From: Hericium rajendrae
Lineage: Eukaryota > Basidiomycota > Agaricomycetes > Russulales > Hericiaceae
Direction: 5' to 3'
NCBI GenBank assembly: GCA_033439255.1
Contig: CM065879.1
Coordinates: 2,274,501-2,338,500 of the forward strand
Length of the DNA stretch: 64,000 nt
Below are positions 32,791 through 43,121 of the stretch, one piece after another. The notes under the pieces are model-generated. The model saw only the letters and a list, made by a program, of their open reading frames with translations, did no database searches and had not been told where the DNA came from. The stretch's first letter is position 1, and each line of letters opens with the position of its first letter. A program made the position numbers and the translations under genes.

Positions 32791-35700
32791 CCCCAAAATA
32801 ATGGGGCCGGAATCACGCTGCAAGAGCATTCCAATTCCTGCGGATACAAGCGTCTCCGCAGGCATTACAATGTCTCGCTGAAAAGTCCCTATAGGACTTT
32901 TCTAGGGGCCGCTTTCCGGGCCGTACGCTACGCTACGTAGCGGCTGTTGCCGCTGCACTCCTCGGCACTGCGCGCCGACCTCGCTCGGCACTGCCCCGCC
33001 GCGCCTCGGCTACGCGTTGCGCGCCCGCTCGGCTGCGCGTTGCGCACCCGCTCGGCTACGCTCGCCCGCCCGCCGCTCGGCTACGCGCGCCCGCGCCCAC
33101 CGCCGCCGCCACCATGCACCCTCCCCATCACTTCCCTGCACACAGCCATGCCGGAGGGACCTGGAGAGGTCCAGCTACACAGCCGGCTCATGTCGGGAAG
33201 GCCTGGTGACAGCGCTCGCTGCCCGCTGCCCGCCGCCCACACGCCCGCTGCCTGCCGCCCCTGCCTGCGCGCTGCGCGCTGCCCCTGCCTGCGCGCGGCT
33301 CGCCGCCCGCCATCCACGCTGCCCGCTGCCCGCGCGCTCGCTGCCCGTCGCCCCCGCGCAGCTCGCCGCCTGCCACCCCGCTGCTCGCCGCCCGCCACCC
33401 ACGCTACCTGCGCACTCGCTGCCCACAGTCCGCCCGCGCGCTGCCCACAGTCCGCACGCACGCTGCCCACCATCCATCTGCGCGCTTCCCGCCACCTGCC
33501 CGTCCGCTTTTGCTCGCTCCGCGCTGCGTTGCTCCACCCGCGCCGCTCCCACGCTCGCTCCCCGCTGCACCGCGCTCCCGCCTGCCTGCTCGCGCTGGTG
33601 CTGCCTACTCGGGACAGCACTGCTTGTCGTCACCGCAGCTGGCGCTGGTGTCGTTGCTGTGGCCGTTGCTGACGTGGTGCGTCGTGCGCGGGCGTTGAGC
33701 GCGACGCCGCGGCTGTTGCGCGTAGGCGCGTGCTCGGTTGTGGAGCACGGGCACGGCGTGGGCTGGGATGGGCCGCGTGTATGCGCTCTCGTACCTCGGT
33801 CGTACGGGGGCGCGGCGTGGGCACATGAGTGGATGCGAGAGGGGGGCGAAAAAGCGGTGGTCGGGCGCGGTGTCGGATGCGTGGGAGGATCGGGGAGTGG
33901 TGTCGACGTGCCGAGAAGAAAGACCATGCGCGAAGCGCGCAGGAAGAGGGAGGACAGTGCAAGGGTGTGGTTGAAGAGCTGTGACGGGCCGCATACCTGC
34001 GGTGGCGCGGCTCGGAAATCGCCGAATGGCGGTGGCTGAAGCCCGACGTGCCCGACGTTCGAGGAAAGGAACAGTCGGCCATGCATTCTGAAGCAAGTTG
34101 AGCAGAATATATACTGCAATCATGTATATATTATAGAATAAAGTTTGAATACGAATTATTTAGAATCTCCCACAAAGATTAGGTCCATAATGACGAGATT
34201 ACTGTAACCCTAGGGTAACCCTAGGCCCGATTTTGCATAGTACAGGCTCTACTACCTTTATCTTCACCCATTGGCTGCATTTATATAGTTCATAATTATA
34301 TGTAGCATACATATAGCAAGTTTTAATTTTTTCGGACATGACTACAGACATAGAGACTCAAAATATTTGTAGAATTGTGTTATACTGTACGAAAAACGTT
34401 AAATCTAGCCCAGATCTCAATGATCTAGACTTCCAAAAAATACAATGAAATTGGAATACATCTAAATTGTATATCTCAACATAATACTATATACCGATAT
34501 GTATGAGGGGCCGATGCGCCCAGGAAATACAGCTCGAATCAGGTGTCCGGCGTGCCCGAGACCTCGATTCGAGCTCGACGCGTTTAGCCTGACTGACAAG
34601 CGCCGCACATTTTAGACGTTCTTATCAGTATTTCGTGCACAGCATGGTTCCAGTCCATTCGATTCGTACGAAACTTTGTAACCATACTAATCTGTTGCAT
34701 ATACAGCCAGTAGATTATTTATACGATTTAAAACAATTTATTTGTCTTGAAAATCGTCTTCGAACTTCGGCTAGCCTCGTTCGTCGCCCCGTTCGGCAAT
34801 TGCCGAACGTGCCACAAGGCACGAGGCTCTTGCTCTTGCTCTTCCCGCCACGCTCACCCGAGCGGGCAAATTGCGAGGCTCAACAGCCTTTTACTGGTAC
34901 GTCTGTATTCTTTTTGCCCTTCTCTGTGTGGTTACTGACTTTCTGTGCTTTTTTTAAGCCCGAGACGCCGTTGACGTGGCAACGCCGACCACCCCTTCCC
35001 GCGACCACCACGCCTCCCCTCGCGCTTGCAAATGCGCGTATTCACTCCCTCTCACACCCCATCGTCCTGGAATGCCTCTCCGCGCGCAGCTCAACACCCG
35101 TGCGGGCCCTAACACCAGCACACCGCATACGCCTGCGCGGAGAACCCCCGCGCGTGCATGAAAACCCCACACGCGTGCGCGAAGATCCCCACGCATGTGC
35201 TCGAGGAGCCTCCGCCCGCCTGCTGCGGATTCGCGGCTGGAACGCGCGTTCCAGCATGCATCCCCGCCTTCCTGTGCGTTCCAGCACGCGTCCCCACCTT
35301 CCCGCACCTTCCAGCACGCGTCCTCGCCTTCCCGCGCCTTCCAGCACGCATCCTCGTGGTCCAACACGCGTCCTTTCTGCGCGCGTGGCGCGCTTTCCAC
35401 GGCGTTCCGACACGCCTTTCTCTTTGCCACGCTCCCACCTCCGTGCCCGCGTCGGACGTGCTGCCATGCACGCCGAGGCGCTCTCCGCAGCGTCAATGCG
35501 CGGCGAGGGAGCAGCATCGGCGAGCGGGAGCAGCAAGCGGGAAGCAGGAGCATCGGCGAGCGGCGAGGAGCGAGCGGGAGAGCGGCGGGGCGAGCGCCGC
35601 GCGGGCGTGGATGGCGGGAAGCGGCGCGAATGGCGAGGGTCGAGCGCGGGCAGAGGAGAGCGAGCGTGGACCACGGGAGGCGTGCGCAGACAGCGAGGTG

Positions 35701-36310
35701 TGTGCGCAGACAGCGGGGAGTGCATGCGGACGGCGGGCAGTGCAGGTGCAGACGGCGGGCAGCGCGGGTGCGGGCAGCGAGCAGCGAGCAGGCGGGCGGT
35801 GAGCGCGTGGGTGGCGAGCGCGTGGGCGGCGGGCGGCGGGTAGCGGGCGGCGGGCAGTGAGCAGGCGGGCGGCGGGCGGCGGGCAGCGAGCAGGCGGGCG
35901 GCGGGCGGCAACGTCCTCATCCTCTGATCCTTTCATGCAGATTGCTGTGTAGTTGGACCCTTCAGGGACCCTCCGGCAATGCTGCATGAATTGGAGGGGA
36001 GTGGTGCAGCGGGGCGGGAGGGCGCGCGTAGCGCCGGCGGCGGGAGGCGCATAGCCGAGGCGGGAGCGCGCGGGGCGTGTAGCCGAGGCGGGGCGGGGCG
36101 GGGCAGTGCCGAGTGCAGCGGCAGTAGCCGCTGCCGTAGTGTAGCGAGCGGCCCAGTAAGCGGCCCGTGAGAACCTGGGCAGCATTATAATGCTGCCCAG
36201 GAGCGGGGCATTGCAATGTCTGCGGCAGCAGGTCCTCGGCTAGCTGCGGCAGCTGCCGCAGGAATTGCAATGCCTTTGCGGCGTGATTCCGGCCCACATT
36301 ATTTTGTGGG
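32791..36310. mobile_element. 3.5-kb element with long inverted ends, unclassified
   Basis: The left end begins CCCCAAAATAATGGGGC; the right end is its near inverse (GCCCACATTATTTTGTGGG). Similarity continues inward for several hundred bases (CCGGAATCACGC, AATTCCTGCGG, GGGCCG, CGCTGCACT, CCTCGGCTACGC, GCCGGAGGG, CAGC-rich tracts), to at least 33240 on the left and 35890 on the right. Weaker similarity may extend outward to about 32781 and 36321. The middle is GC-rich low-complexity DNA and an AT-rich core at 34100-34760. No transposase is recognisable, so it looks non-autonomous. I could not define a target duplication. The long frames inside (for example 33017-34039) are Ala/Arg/Pro runs in several frames at once and are not supported as genes. 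Confidence 0.6.
35249..35368 (+). repeat. 30-bp tandem repeat, about four units
   Basis: Units begin TTCCAGCACGCGTCCTCG and continue with a CCTTCCCGCGCC-like half. The first and last units are the most diverged. Confidence 0.85.
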
Positions 36311-36334
36311 TACTGAGACTGGTGCTGCAACTTC

Positions 36335-36898
36335 ATGCCGCGTGCCCGCAAATTCTTCGACACAGTGGTGGCATTCTTCGCAACGCTGGCTGGCTGTGGT
36401 GTCAGCGCCGAGGAGGATAACTACGTTCAGCAAGTCTTGCAGGAGGGCAAAGATGGAATTGATCGGATGACAATCCCCATGATAGTGTAAGTGTTCCAGC
36501 TTCTCCGCTCTGCTCGCGTTGAACACGATATGCCTAGGATCACACCACCAGATGCCGATCCTGTTCTATGGGTTGAACGCGCCATAGCTCGAGCAAACGC
36601 CCTGGCGTCACGCATTCCGATCCCAAACGGTGGATTCACGTCAGCAAGGAGGGCGCGACAAGTCTTACAGGAGGTATTCGATGGTATGGAACGTGTAGTC
36701 GCTGAAGCGGCTGTGCTTGCGCAGGAGGGGATGGAACAGACGATGGCCGAAGTCCACCAAACATTGGTAGTCGTGCAAGAACAACAGGTAATTCAGCAGG
36801 AAATGATCGCGAGCACCATTGCTGGGATAATAGAGTCCATGCGTGACAATTTGGATGGTTCGGAGGAGGGCGAGGAAGGGAATATTTCGAGTGAATGA
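36335..36898 (+). CDS. hypothetical protein with C-terminal coiled coil
   Basis: Two exons joined by a 51-nt GTAAGT...CCTAG intron (36487-36537) give a protein of about 170 residues. It begins MPRARKFFDTVVAFFATLAG, has two copies of a VQQVLQEGKDGIDRM / RQVLQEVFDGMERV-like segment, one in each exon, then a Gln/Glu-rich coiled coil (VVVQEQQVIQQEM) and an acidic tail. The repeated segment suggests an internal duplication. The start codon lies only about 25 bp outside the inverted-repeat element, so its promoter may be supplied by that element. The family is not recognised. An exon structure with a proper donor and acceptor and a maintained frame supports it being real. Confidence 0.5.
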
Positions 36899-37494
36899 AG
36901 ATGATGAAGGGCGCGGTCGATGGTTATGCTATTTTCTTGTTGTTTTCTTGTTGTAATGTGATCTATTGTGATCTAACTGTCATCCTTTGAAGTCACACAA
37001 TGTAGCTGAGTAATGTATCGAATGTAATCGTCATTATATAGTTTGTATGTAGAACGTAGTCGTCATTATATAGTTCGTAAGTAGTCGTTCTTACAATATG
37101 TTCCAAATTATCAAGTAAATATACTAACCATCTGTTCCACACGCAACGCGGCCTACGTTTGTCGCCGTCAGTCATCATCCAATGCGCTGTACTCGAGTAC
37201 GTATATCTCTGTGCATTTCTTTCCAGAATCAATTACATGCAGCCCTCGTACCAATTTCTCCGCATCATCTTGTGTGACTATACTAATACATGATACTCTA
37301 AAATCCTACCCCACAGTGCTTGCAGCGTGGGCGCCGATTGATCTGATCAACCAAATATGACCAAAGCCTTGGGCGCCGTCCCGATCCCTCCCGATCATCC
37401 CGATCCCTACTACACGCCCGGACGGCCGGACGACTGGATGATCGGACGATTGGACTGGACGATCGGACGATCGGACGGCCGGACTTTCCAATTC
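36899..37494. other. non-coding, AT-rich then short repeat
   Basis: No supported gene. The first part is AT-rich with TATATAGTT(C/T)GTA repeated near 37034 and 37067. The last part is an imperfect 10-bp repeat of GATCGGACGA type at 37419-37484. Confidence 0.5.
37419..37484 (+). repeat. short GATCGGACGA-type tandem repeat
   Basis: Five to six imperfect 10-bp units alternating CGGACGGCCG, GATCGGACGA and TTGGACTGGAC. Confidence 0.7.
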
Positions 37495-37811
37495 CCGTTT
37501 GCTCTCGCTTTTCCTTCATCCGCTACCAGATCCGCCCTGCTTTCGCCGAGATACTGACCCGGTCGGGAGTCCCAGAGCCGTTCTCATTTGCAGAATGTAT
37601 CTATCTGGTCGCACGCAATGAGCTCTACGTGAAGAACTATGGCGCAGCAGCAAGAACGTTCGCGGTTGAATACAGCAACGGGATTGACTCAGACATCAAC
37701 TGGAATATGGCGGTCTTCTTGGCGCTCGGCGAGATTGCGTATCTGGAGGCAGCCTTATCAGGCGTATTTGAGTGGTTCGCTGCTGCGCGTAGTAGGCTCA
37801 GCATGCAGTAG
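37495..37811 (+). pseudogene. unrecognised gene fragment
   Basis: A frame reading YQIRPAFAEILTRSG, PEPFSFAECIYLVARNE, then FLALGEIAYLEAALSGVFEWF to a stop at 37811. It has ordered, helical composition unlike the random frames around it, but no start codon or upstream exon is evident. It may be the 3' exon of a decayed gene. Confidence 0.3.
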
Positions 37812-38222
37812 GTCATGAGCATCTTCTGAAGCGCACAGTGTGTTATAGACATAGACTGTTCGACGAATTTCCTGCATATGTATGATGCGGATGGCCAATT
37901 TCCCTGCTAAGAAATGCTACTCGTACGACTGCCTGATCTCTCGCTCTCCTCAGTACTAGTAGGGTCCTGCAACGCGCGTCCTGTACTGATACAAGTCCTT
38001 CTCTGGTCATGAGACAACACTGCGGCATACCGCATTACACTCCGCATCAATATCCTCCATCTACTTGTAAACTCCGCCCAAAGACCATTGTCAAAGCTCT
38101 GCCCCCATGTCAATATGACCTGCTCGCTCGTACCGTGGAGTGACTACATCTTCGCCCTATTGGACTTGGATGTCCTTTCTCGTATGTTGTTGCTGTGCCT
38201 ATCGCCGCCTTCCCTGTTATTA
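37812..38222. other. intergenic, nothing seen
   Basis: About 410 bp 3' of the F-box gene. No gene, repeat or RNA feature is recognised. Confidence 0.4.
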
Positions 38223-40243
38223 TTAATCGTACAGAGGAAAAGGAGATGGTGAGGGCTTGCGGGATGGATGAATAAGTCCGAAATCATCATTCCTCTCGGA
38301 CTCGAAGGGTGCACCACTAACTCTGAGACCGACATTCCTTAAGCCGTCAACCCAGCGCCTACGAAAACAGCATCCCGTCACACTGATCTCCTCCAGCGTT
38401 CTATTCATCTCGCGCCTCTCGGTCAAAGCTGTAGTCGTGATGTCAGACAGCAGCGCATCGGCTGCGCTAACGAAGCACGTAAAGTCCACACGGTAGAATT
38501 CCAACGTGCGCAGATTCGGGAACAAGACCTGCTCCCCAGGCGAAGATGTGTGCCCAAGGACAGAACTCGGCCAAAGATTGAGGGTGAGATCGAGGCCGAG
38601 CGCCTGCATCAGATTGAACGCGACCATTCCGTCAATCGATAGATGTTCGAGCGATGTGAACGATGCGAACAATTTGAGCCATTCTATGCAGTCCAGATGC
38701 GAAGCAGTTCCACAGACTTTAAGATGTCTGATGTTGTTCGTATGAATCTTGGCCAGGAGTGGATGCAGAACCTGCACCACTGGAATGACAGGTCCTACAA
38801 TGCTGGAAAATTTGAAGTCGATGGGTGCCGACTGTGCCATAGCTGCAGGGTAGATCCATGTCGGCCAGGTGGGGGGACAAGCATTACGCAAGTCATCTAT
38901 CCACCCAGCAAGCATGGTAAGTTGCCAGTGTCGAGAATGACACGTAACCCTCAACGATTGAGTGGATCGCGAATAGCTCTTCTCCATAAGATGGCGTATC
39001 ATAAATGGTAAGAAGCCATCACAGACTGGGGCTTGATCTTGCACAGCAACCATTCGGCACTCCAACCAGAAAGAAGCCGTCGCAGGTATGGACAATTGTT
39101 CTGCCAACCACAGCCAAGACCATGGATCACCCCCTAAGGCCAGGTGTTTCAGCTGTGGTAAGGGAACAGCGGCAGACAACGCTGGCCCCGGCTGGTGATC
39201 GTCCACGTCTGACTGAGATTCAGTATCTTCCAATGACTTGTCTATCTTGCCTCCCAGCATGAGTGTTTCCAGTTTTGGAACCTGAAGCAGTAGCTCCAGA
39301 AGCTGGTTTCGATTCAAGGGTATGTTGATACCGAAAGTGCCATCAATAGTGACATGTCCATAATTTAGACAGAGTTGAACCAGATTTTCAAAGATGGATG
39401 GATGGAATGTGAGTGTGGTGTTTTCTAGGTGGAGATATGTCAGGTGTGGTGCATTGCAGGCAAAAATGTTGTATGGGAGCTTGAGATATTTTCCTAGAAC
39501 GCGTTAGTATATTCTTCAACTAACAACGGAGTCACGAACATACCAGGACTCCAATATGGATGTCTGTAGGAAAAGGATAGCAAGAATGGAGCGGACGAAG
39601 TGAGAAGAGCACGATGGGATGCGTCTATGTCCATGTCCATGTCCCCCTCCCTGTCCGGATATCTCCATCCCCTCCGGTTGAAAGAGACTTCTCGCATGCG
39701 ATGTACATTGGCAACGACAGCAGGAGGTATTGGCTCGCGATCCTGGATCATAACATCAAAAGGTGTTTCCTTCGACCGTCGCAGCCGTTCATCCGTCCAA
39801 CCCGGCAGGGAACAGATGTCGCCCCGTCCCCACAAATCAGGGTAATCCAGAGCAATATTCCTCCAGGATCGGCAAACGTGCGTGACTCGCATCCATCCGA
39901 TATCCGGTGCCTCCTTGGAAGGGTGAAAGGGCCATTCAATGTCTGTTAGAAGCCGAAAGACATGTGCGAGCACTTCTGGGCTCAGTCGCGCAATGGGGCA
40001 AAGCATATTCAGACGCGACTTGATAACGCTCTTTGTCTCCTCGATCCATCTGAGCTCCTGTTCAAACTTGGCCTTGACCTCCGTGAGCGGGATCTTCGGA
40101 TTGTTCAATACCGAGAGGCGGGAGGCACATAGCGGAAACCATGGGTTGCCTTCCACTAGACTGGTATCCTGTCCCTCGATTTCCGATGACGACTGAATGA
40201 GGTCTTGCGCGCGAGAGCTTCTAAGCCAACTCATCATCATCAT
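38223..40243 (-). CDS. F-box domain protein
   Basis: Two exons joined by an intron of about 50 nt near 39493-39541 (donor GTATGT) encode roughly 650 residues. The start is a run of four Met codons at 40243. An N-terminal coiled segment with LTEVKAKFEQELRWIEETK is followed by the F-box core, CPIARLSPEVLAHVF...WMRVTHVCRSWRNIALDYPDLW, typical of the large agaricomycete F-box family (I-x-x-LPPELL-x-x-IF, V-C-x-x-W-x-x-A, P-x-LW). The rest has irregular leucine-rich repeat texture (PHLTYLHLEN, LPQLKHLALGG, FPNLRTLEFYR) and a Cys-rich end. It should act as a substrate receptor of an SCF ubiquitin ligase; the substrate is unknown. Such genes are numerous and fast-evolving in these fungi. Confidence 0.85.
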
Positions 40244-40612
40244 ATAGAAACGTGATAATGAGCTTGAACGTACCCTGTATCGGAGTTCGAGCCTACGGAC
40301 ATCGTGAATGGGATACGAAAGGCTCGACGAGGAGATATCGACAGATAAGAGGCGAGGACGACTCGGCGCCTGGCACTATGTGCTCTGGCCAAGCCGAGGT
40401 TCTAATAAAAGCCCTGCCTTCAGTATGGTCGAGTTTGGCGGAGATTGCTGTCACTGCATGAATGAAGCATGTGTGAGAATGGATCCAATTATTTAAAGGC
40501 CGTGAAACGCCCATAGCACCCTGCCATCTGAGCGCTGCACCGCCATCTAACGAAGAGTAGGTATATGCGCGAGCCCCGCGCCCCGAGTCCAATATCCAGC
40601 CGCCAAACGCAG
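40244..40612. other. intergenic: F-box promoter side and MCP2 3' end
   Basis: About 370 bp between the F-box start (minus strand) and the stop of the ABC1-type gene (minus strand). It should hold the promoter of the former. No distinct motif is recognised. Confidence 0.4.
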
Positions 40613-42515
40613 CTACCCCTCGAACGTCGCCGGCGTGACCTCCACCCCGAGATTGTCCCTCGCAAACACCTCCATGCCCTTCTCCAGCTCGTCCTCGAAG
40701 CCCCCGTCCGTCTCCGCGCGCAGCAGCGCCCGCCGCAGCCGCGACGCATAGAACGCGACATCGCTCGCGTACATCACCGTCAGGAACACGCCGTGGTGCC
40801 AGTGCTCCTTGGCCCGCTGCGCATACGACAGGCGCGGCGTGCGCGCGAGCGCCCCCGCCGCGTGGAACCCAACCGTCTTGATGCGGTTCACAGGCGAGCC
40901 ATACATCTGGTTGTTCCCCTGCACAATGCGCATATTGCGCCCAATAAACACAAGCTCCTTCGGCATCCGATCCGTATCCTTCAAAAAATGCCGCAGCATC
41001 TCCTTCATGCGCACGCCCGCCGCATACTGGTCCCCCTCCACGGGCGCGCCCTCCTCCTTCCTGAACCTGACCGGCCGCAGCGCAACCGCGCTCGCGAACA
41101 GCTCCGGCAGGCCGATGCCCCACTCCTCCGCGACGCGCCGCACGGTGCGCAGGTCGACCGCGAGCAGGCCCTTCCACAGCTCCGCGTACTGCCGCCGCAG
41201 CGCCGCGTCCATGTGCACGTACAGCCCGTGGTCGAGCAGCACGAGCTGCGCGGGGCCGTCCGCGCGCGCGCGCACGAGGATGTTGCCCGGGTGCGGGTCG
41301 CAGTGCACCCAGCCCCAGCGGAAGATCTGCGCGCTGAAGAGGTCCGTCATCGTCTGCAGCAGCGCGCGCACGCCCGGCGGGTCCAGCAGCGCCACGACGC
41401 CGGCGCGGTCGGAGAGCCGCGTGCCGTCGATCCATTCGGCGGTCATGATGCGCGGGGTTGTGTATTGGGGGTATACGGTGGGGATGTACACGTGCTCGCG
41501 CAGGTGCGGGTCGGCCGCGACGAAGCCGGCCGTGCGCGTCGCGTTGCGCGCCTCGTTCTCAAAATCGAGCTCCTGTCGTAAGTGGTCGTTGATGAAATCT
41601 GGTGATGTCATCGTGAGCAATGCACTGCCGATGGGAAGGACAGGTGAACGCACCGACGAGAAAATACACCGGCATGTCGAAGAACCAGTGCTCGTACATC
41701 CACATCACAGCACCAAACGCCGCGAGATCGGGCTCCATCTGCTTCCCAACGGCCGGCTTCTGCACCTTCACCGCGACCCACTCGCCCGTGCCCTTCACGC
41801 GCGCGCGGTGCACCTGCGCGATGCTCGCGCTCGCGATGGGCTGCTCTTCAAACTCTGCGAACACGCCGTTCGGGCCCGCAGGGAGTTTTCCAAACTCGGA
41901 CAGGAAGACGGACTCGACAGCGGAGTAGGGGATCTGCGGCGCGTCGTCGAAGAGGCGCGCGAATTTGACTTGGATGGGGCGCGGGAGGAGCGCGGCGTTC
42001 GCAGCGACGGCTTGGCCTGGTTCAACGCGTCAGTTCGATTGGTGGGTTACATGAAGAGATATCCGCACCGAATTTGATGTAGAGCCCGCCGTTGGAGGTG
42101 AGCAGGTCGTATAATCTGTCCGCGACGCGCGTGTGGAGGGCGACGATCTTCTCGCTCGGCATGCCCGGTTGGAAGTTCAATTTATAATCGGCGGCGATGA
42201 GGGCACACTACAGAATCAATTCAGTCAATGCTGTCAGAGAGCATGCACGACACTCACCGTCCAAAACGCCCGTGCATTTCTAGCAATTGTCGATGCATAC
42301 AGCTCTCGATCGGCAAGATAGCCCGCACCCAGAGCAAGACCAAAGTATCCTGCCCGCCGGGCGTACTTTCGTAACCGAGACGATCCAGCAGATCCAGACG
42401 ACACTGCTGCTGAGTCTGACAGCAGTCTTGTCGCATACTTCTGCGAAGTGCTTATGGGCGTCCGTATGCGGCTGGTCGACGCGGCGATACGATGCATCGC
42501 CAAGCTAGAAAACAT
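40613..42515 (-). CDS. MCP2: ABC1/UbiB family atypical kinase, MCP2/ADCK1-like, mitochondrial
   Basis: At least four exons. The start at 42515 gives an N-terminus with Ser/Arg-rich targeting features and a hydrophobic stretch (YFGLALGAGYLA), fitting a mitochondrial inner-membrane protein. The diagnostic ABC1 elements are present: the KxGQ motif (YIKFGQAVAAN), the alanine-rich loop (PIASASIAQVHRA), the lysine in VAVKVQKP, the acidic DFENEARNA helix, HCDPHPGNILVR as catalytic loop and LLDHGLY in place of DFG. The HCDPHPGN and DHGLY forms match the ADCK1/Mcp2 branch better than Coq8. Family members influence mitochondrial lipid and coenzyme Q distribution. Codon use is strikingly GC-rich in the 3' exon. 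The neighbouring F-box and hexokinase genes are on the same strand but separate. Confidence 0.85.
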
Positions 42516-43121
42516 CACTTTAGAAACCAGATTAGCCTAGGTATCAATTATGTGGCGGAATAGGTAGGGTATGTCTGGATGAAGCACGCGGGGGATAAGG
42601 TGAATTCCAGCGGTGGTTTTCATGGCCGCTGCACGCGATGTATTGCAAAGGCCTGACTGAGATGACGGAGTCCATCGGCACTCAGCCGGCGCTTATCCAC
42701 AAACCCTCTCATGTAAGCAAGCGCCGTCATCCGGCACCATGGGCGCTCCGTCAACTTGCACCGCGCTTTGAAATTTGAAATTTGAAATACTCTGCCTGAG
42801 CCTGGCAGCGGAAATGCTCGAGTAAAGGCAGAACGTTCATCGTGATCCTCCCAGAAAGAGCCTTGAAGAAACCAGCGCCGCGAGCTGGTGGTATCGGACA
42901 GACTGTCCGTACTAAGGCTGAAAAACATTGACTTCTGAACAGTGATTCAACTACATACCACGACCGAACTACAGACGAAATACTACGGCATACAACGGAC
43001 TCTGCAGGGGAGACACCAAAAGCTCTATCTCGAACGAAATGGCTACAGAAACGACACGCGGCAAAGGCGAAGAAGGCGAAGGGCAACGAGGGGCAACGAT
43101 GAAACGAAAGACGGCGGGCAC
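42516..43121. other. intergenic, nothing firm
   Basis: About 600 bp between the MCP2-like start and the hexokinase stop. Frames here are short and inconsistent. It should contain the MCP2-like promoter. Confidence 0.4.

Noticed and set aside
33017-34039. 340-codon frame rich in Ala, Arg and Pro inside the inverted-repeat element
   Set aside because: Comparable long frames exist in several overlapping frames on both strands, as expected for very GC-rich low-complexity DNA.
34205-34232. Telomere-like TAACCCTAGGGTAACCCTAGG
   Set aside because: Only two copies of a TAACCCTA-like unit in a palindromic arrangement; not a telomere array and no other sign of a chromosome end.
34635-35843. 402-codon frame on the plus strand
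   Set aside because: It runs through a 30-bp tandem repeat and G/C-rich low-complexity sequence, and opposite-strand frames are equally long; no domain is seen.
40565-42077. Long plus-strand frames opposite the MCP2-like gene
   Set aside because: GC-rich codon use on the minus strand opens the opposite frames; only the minus strand shows ABC1 motifs.
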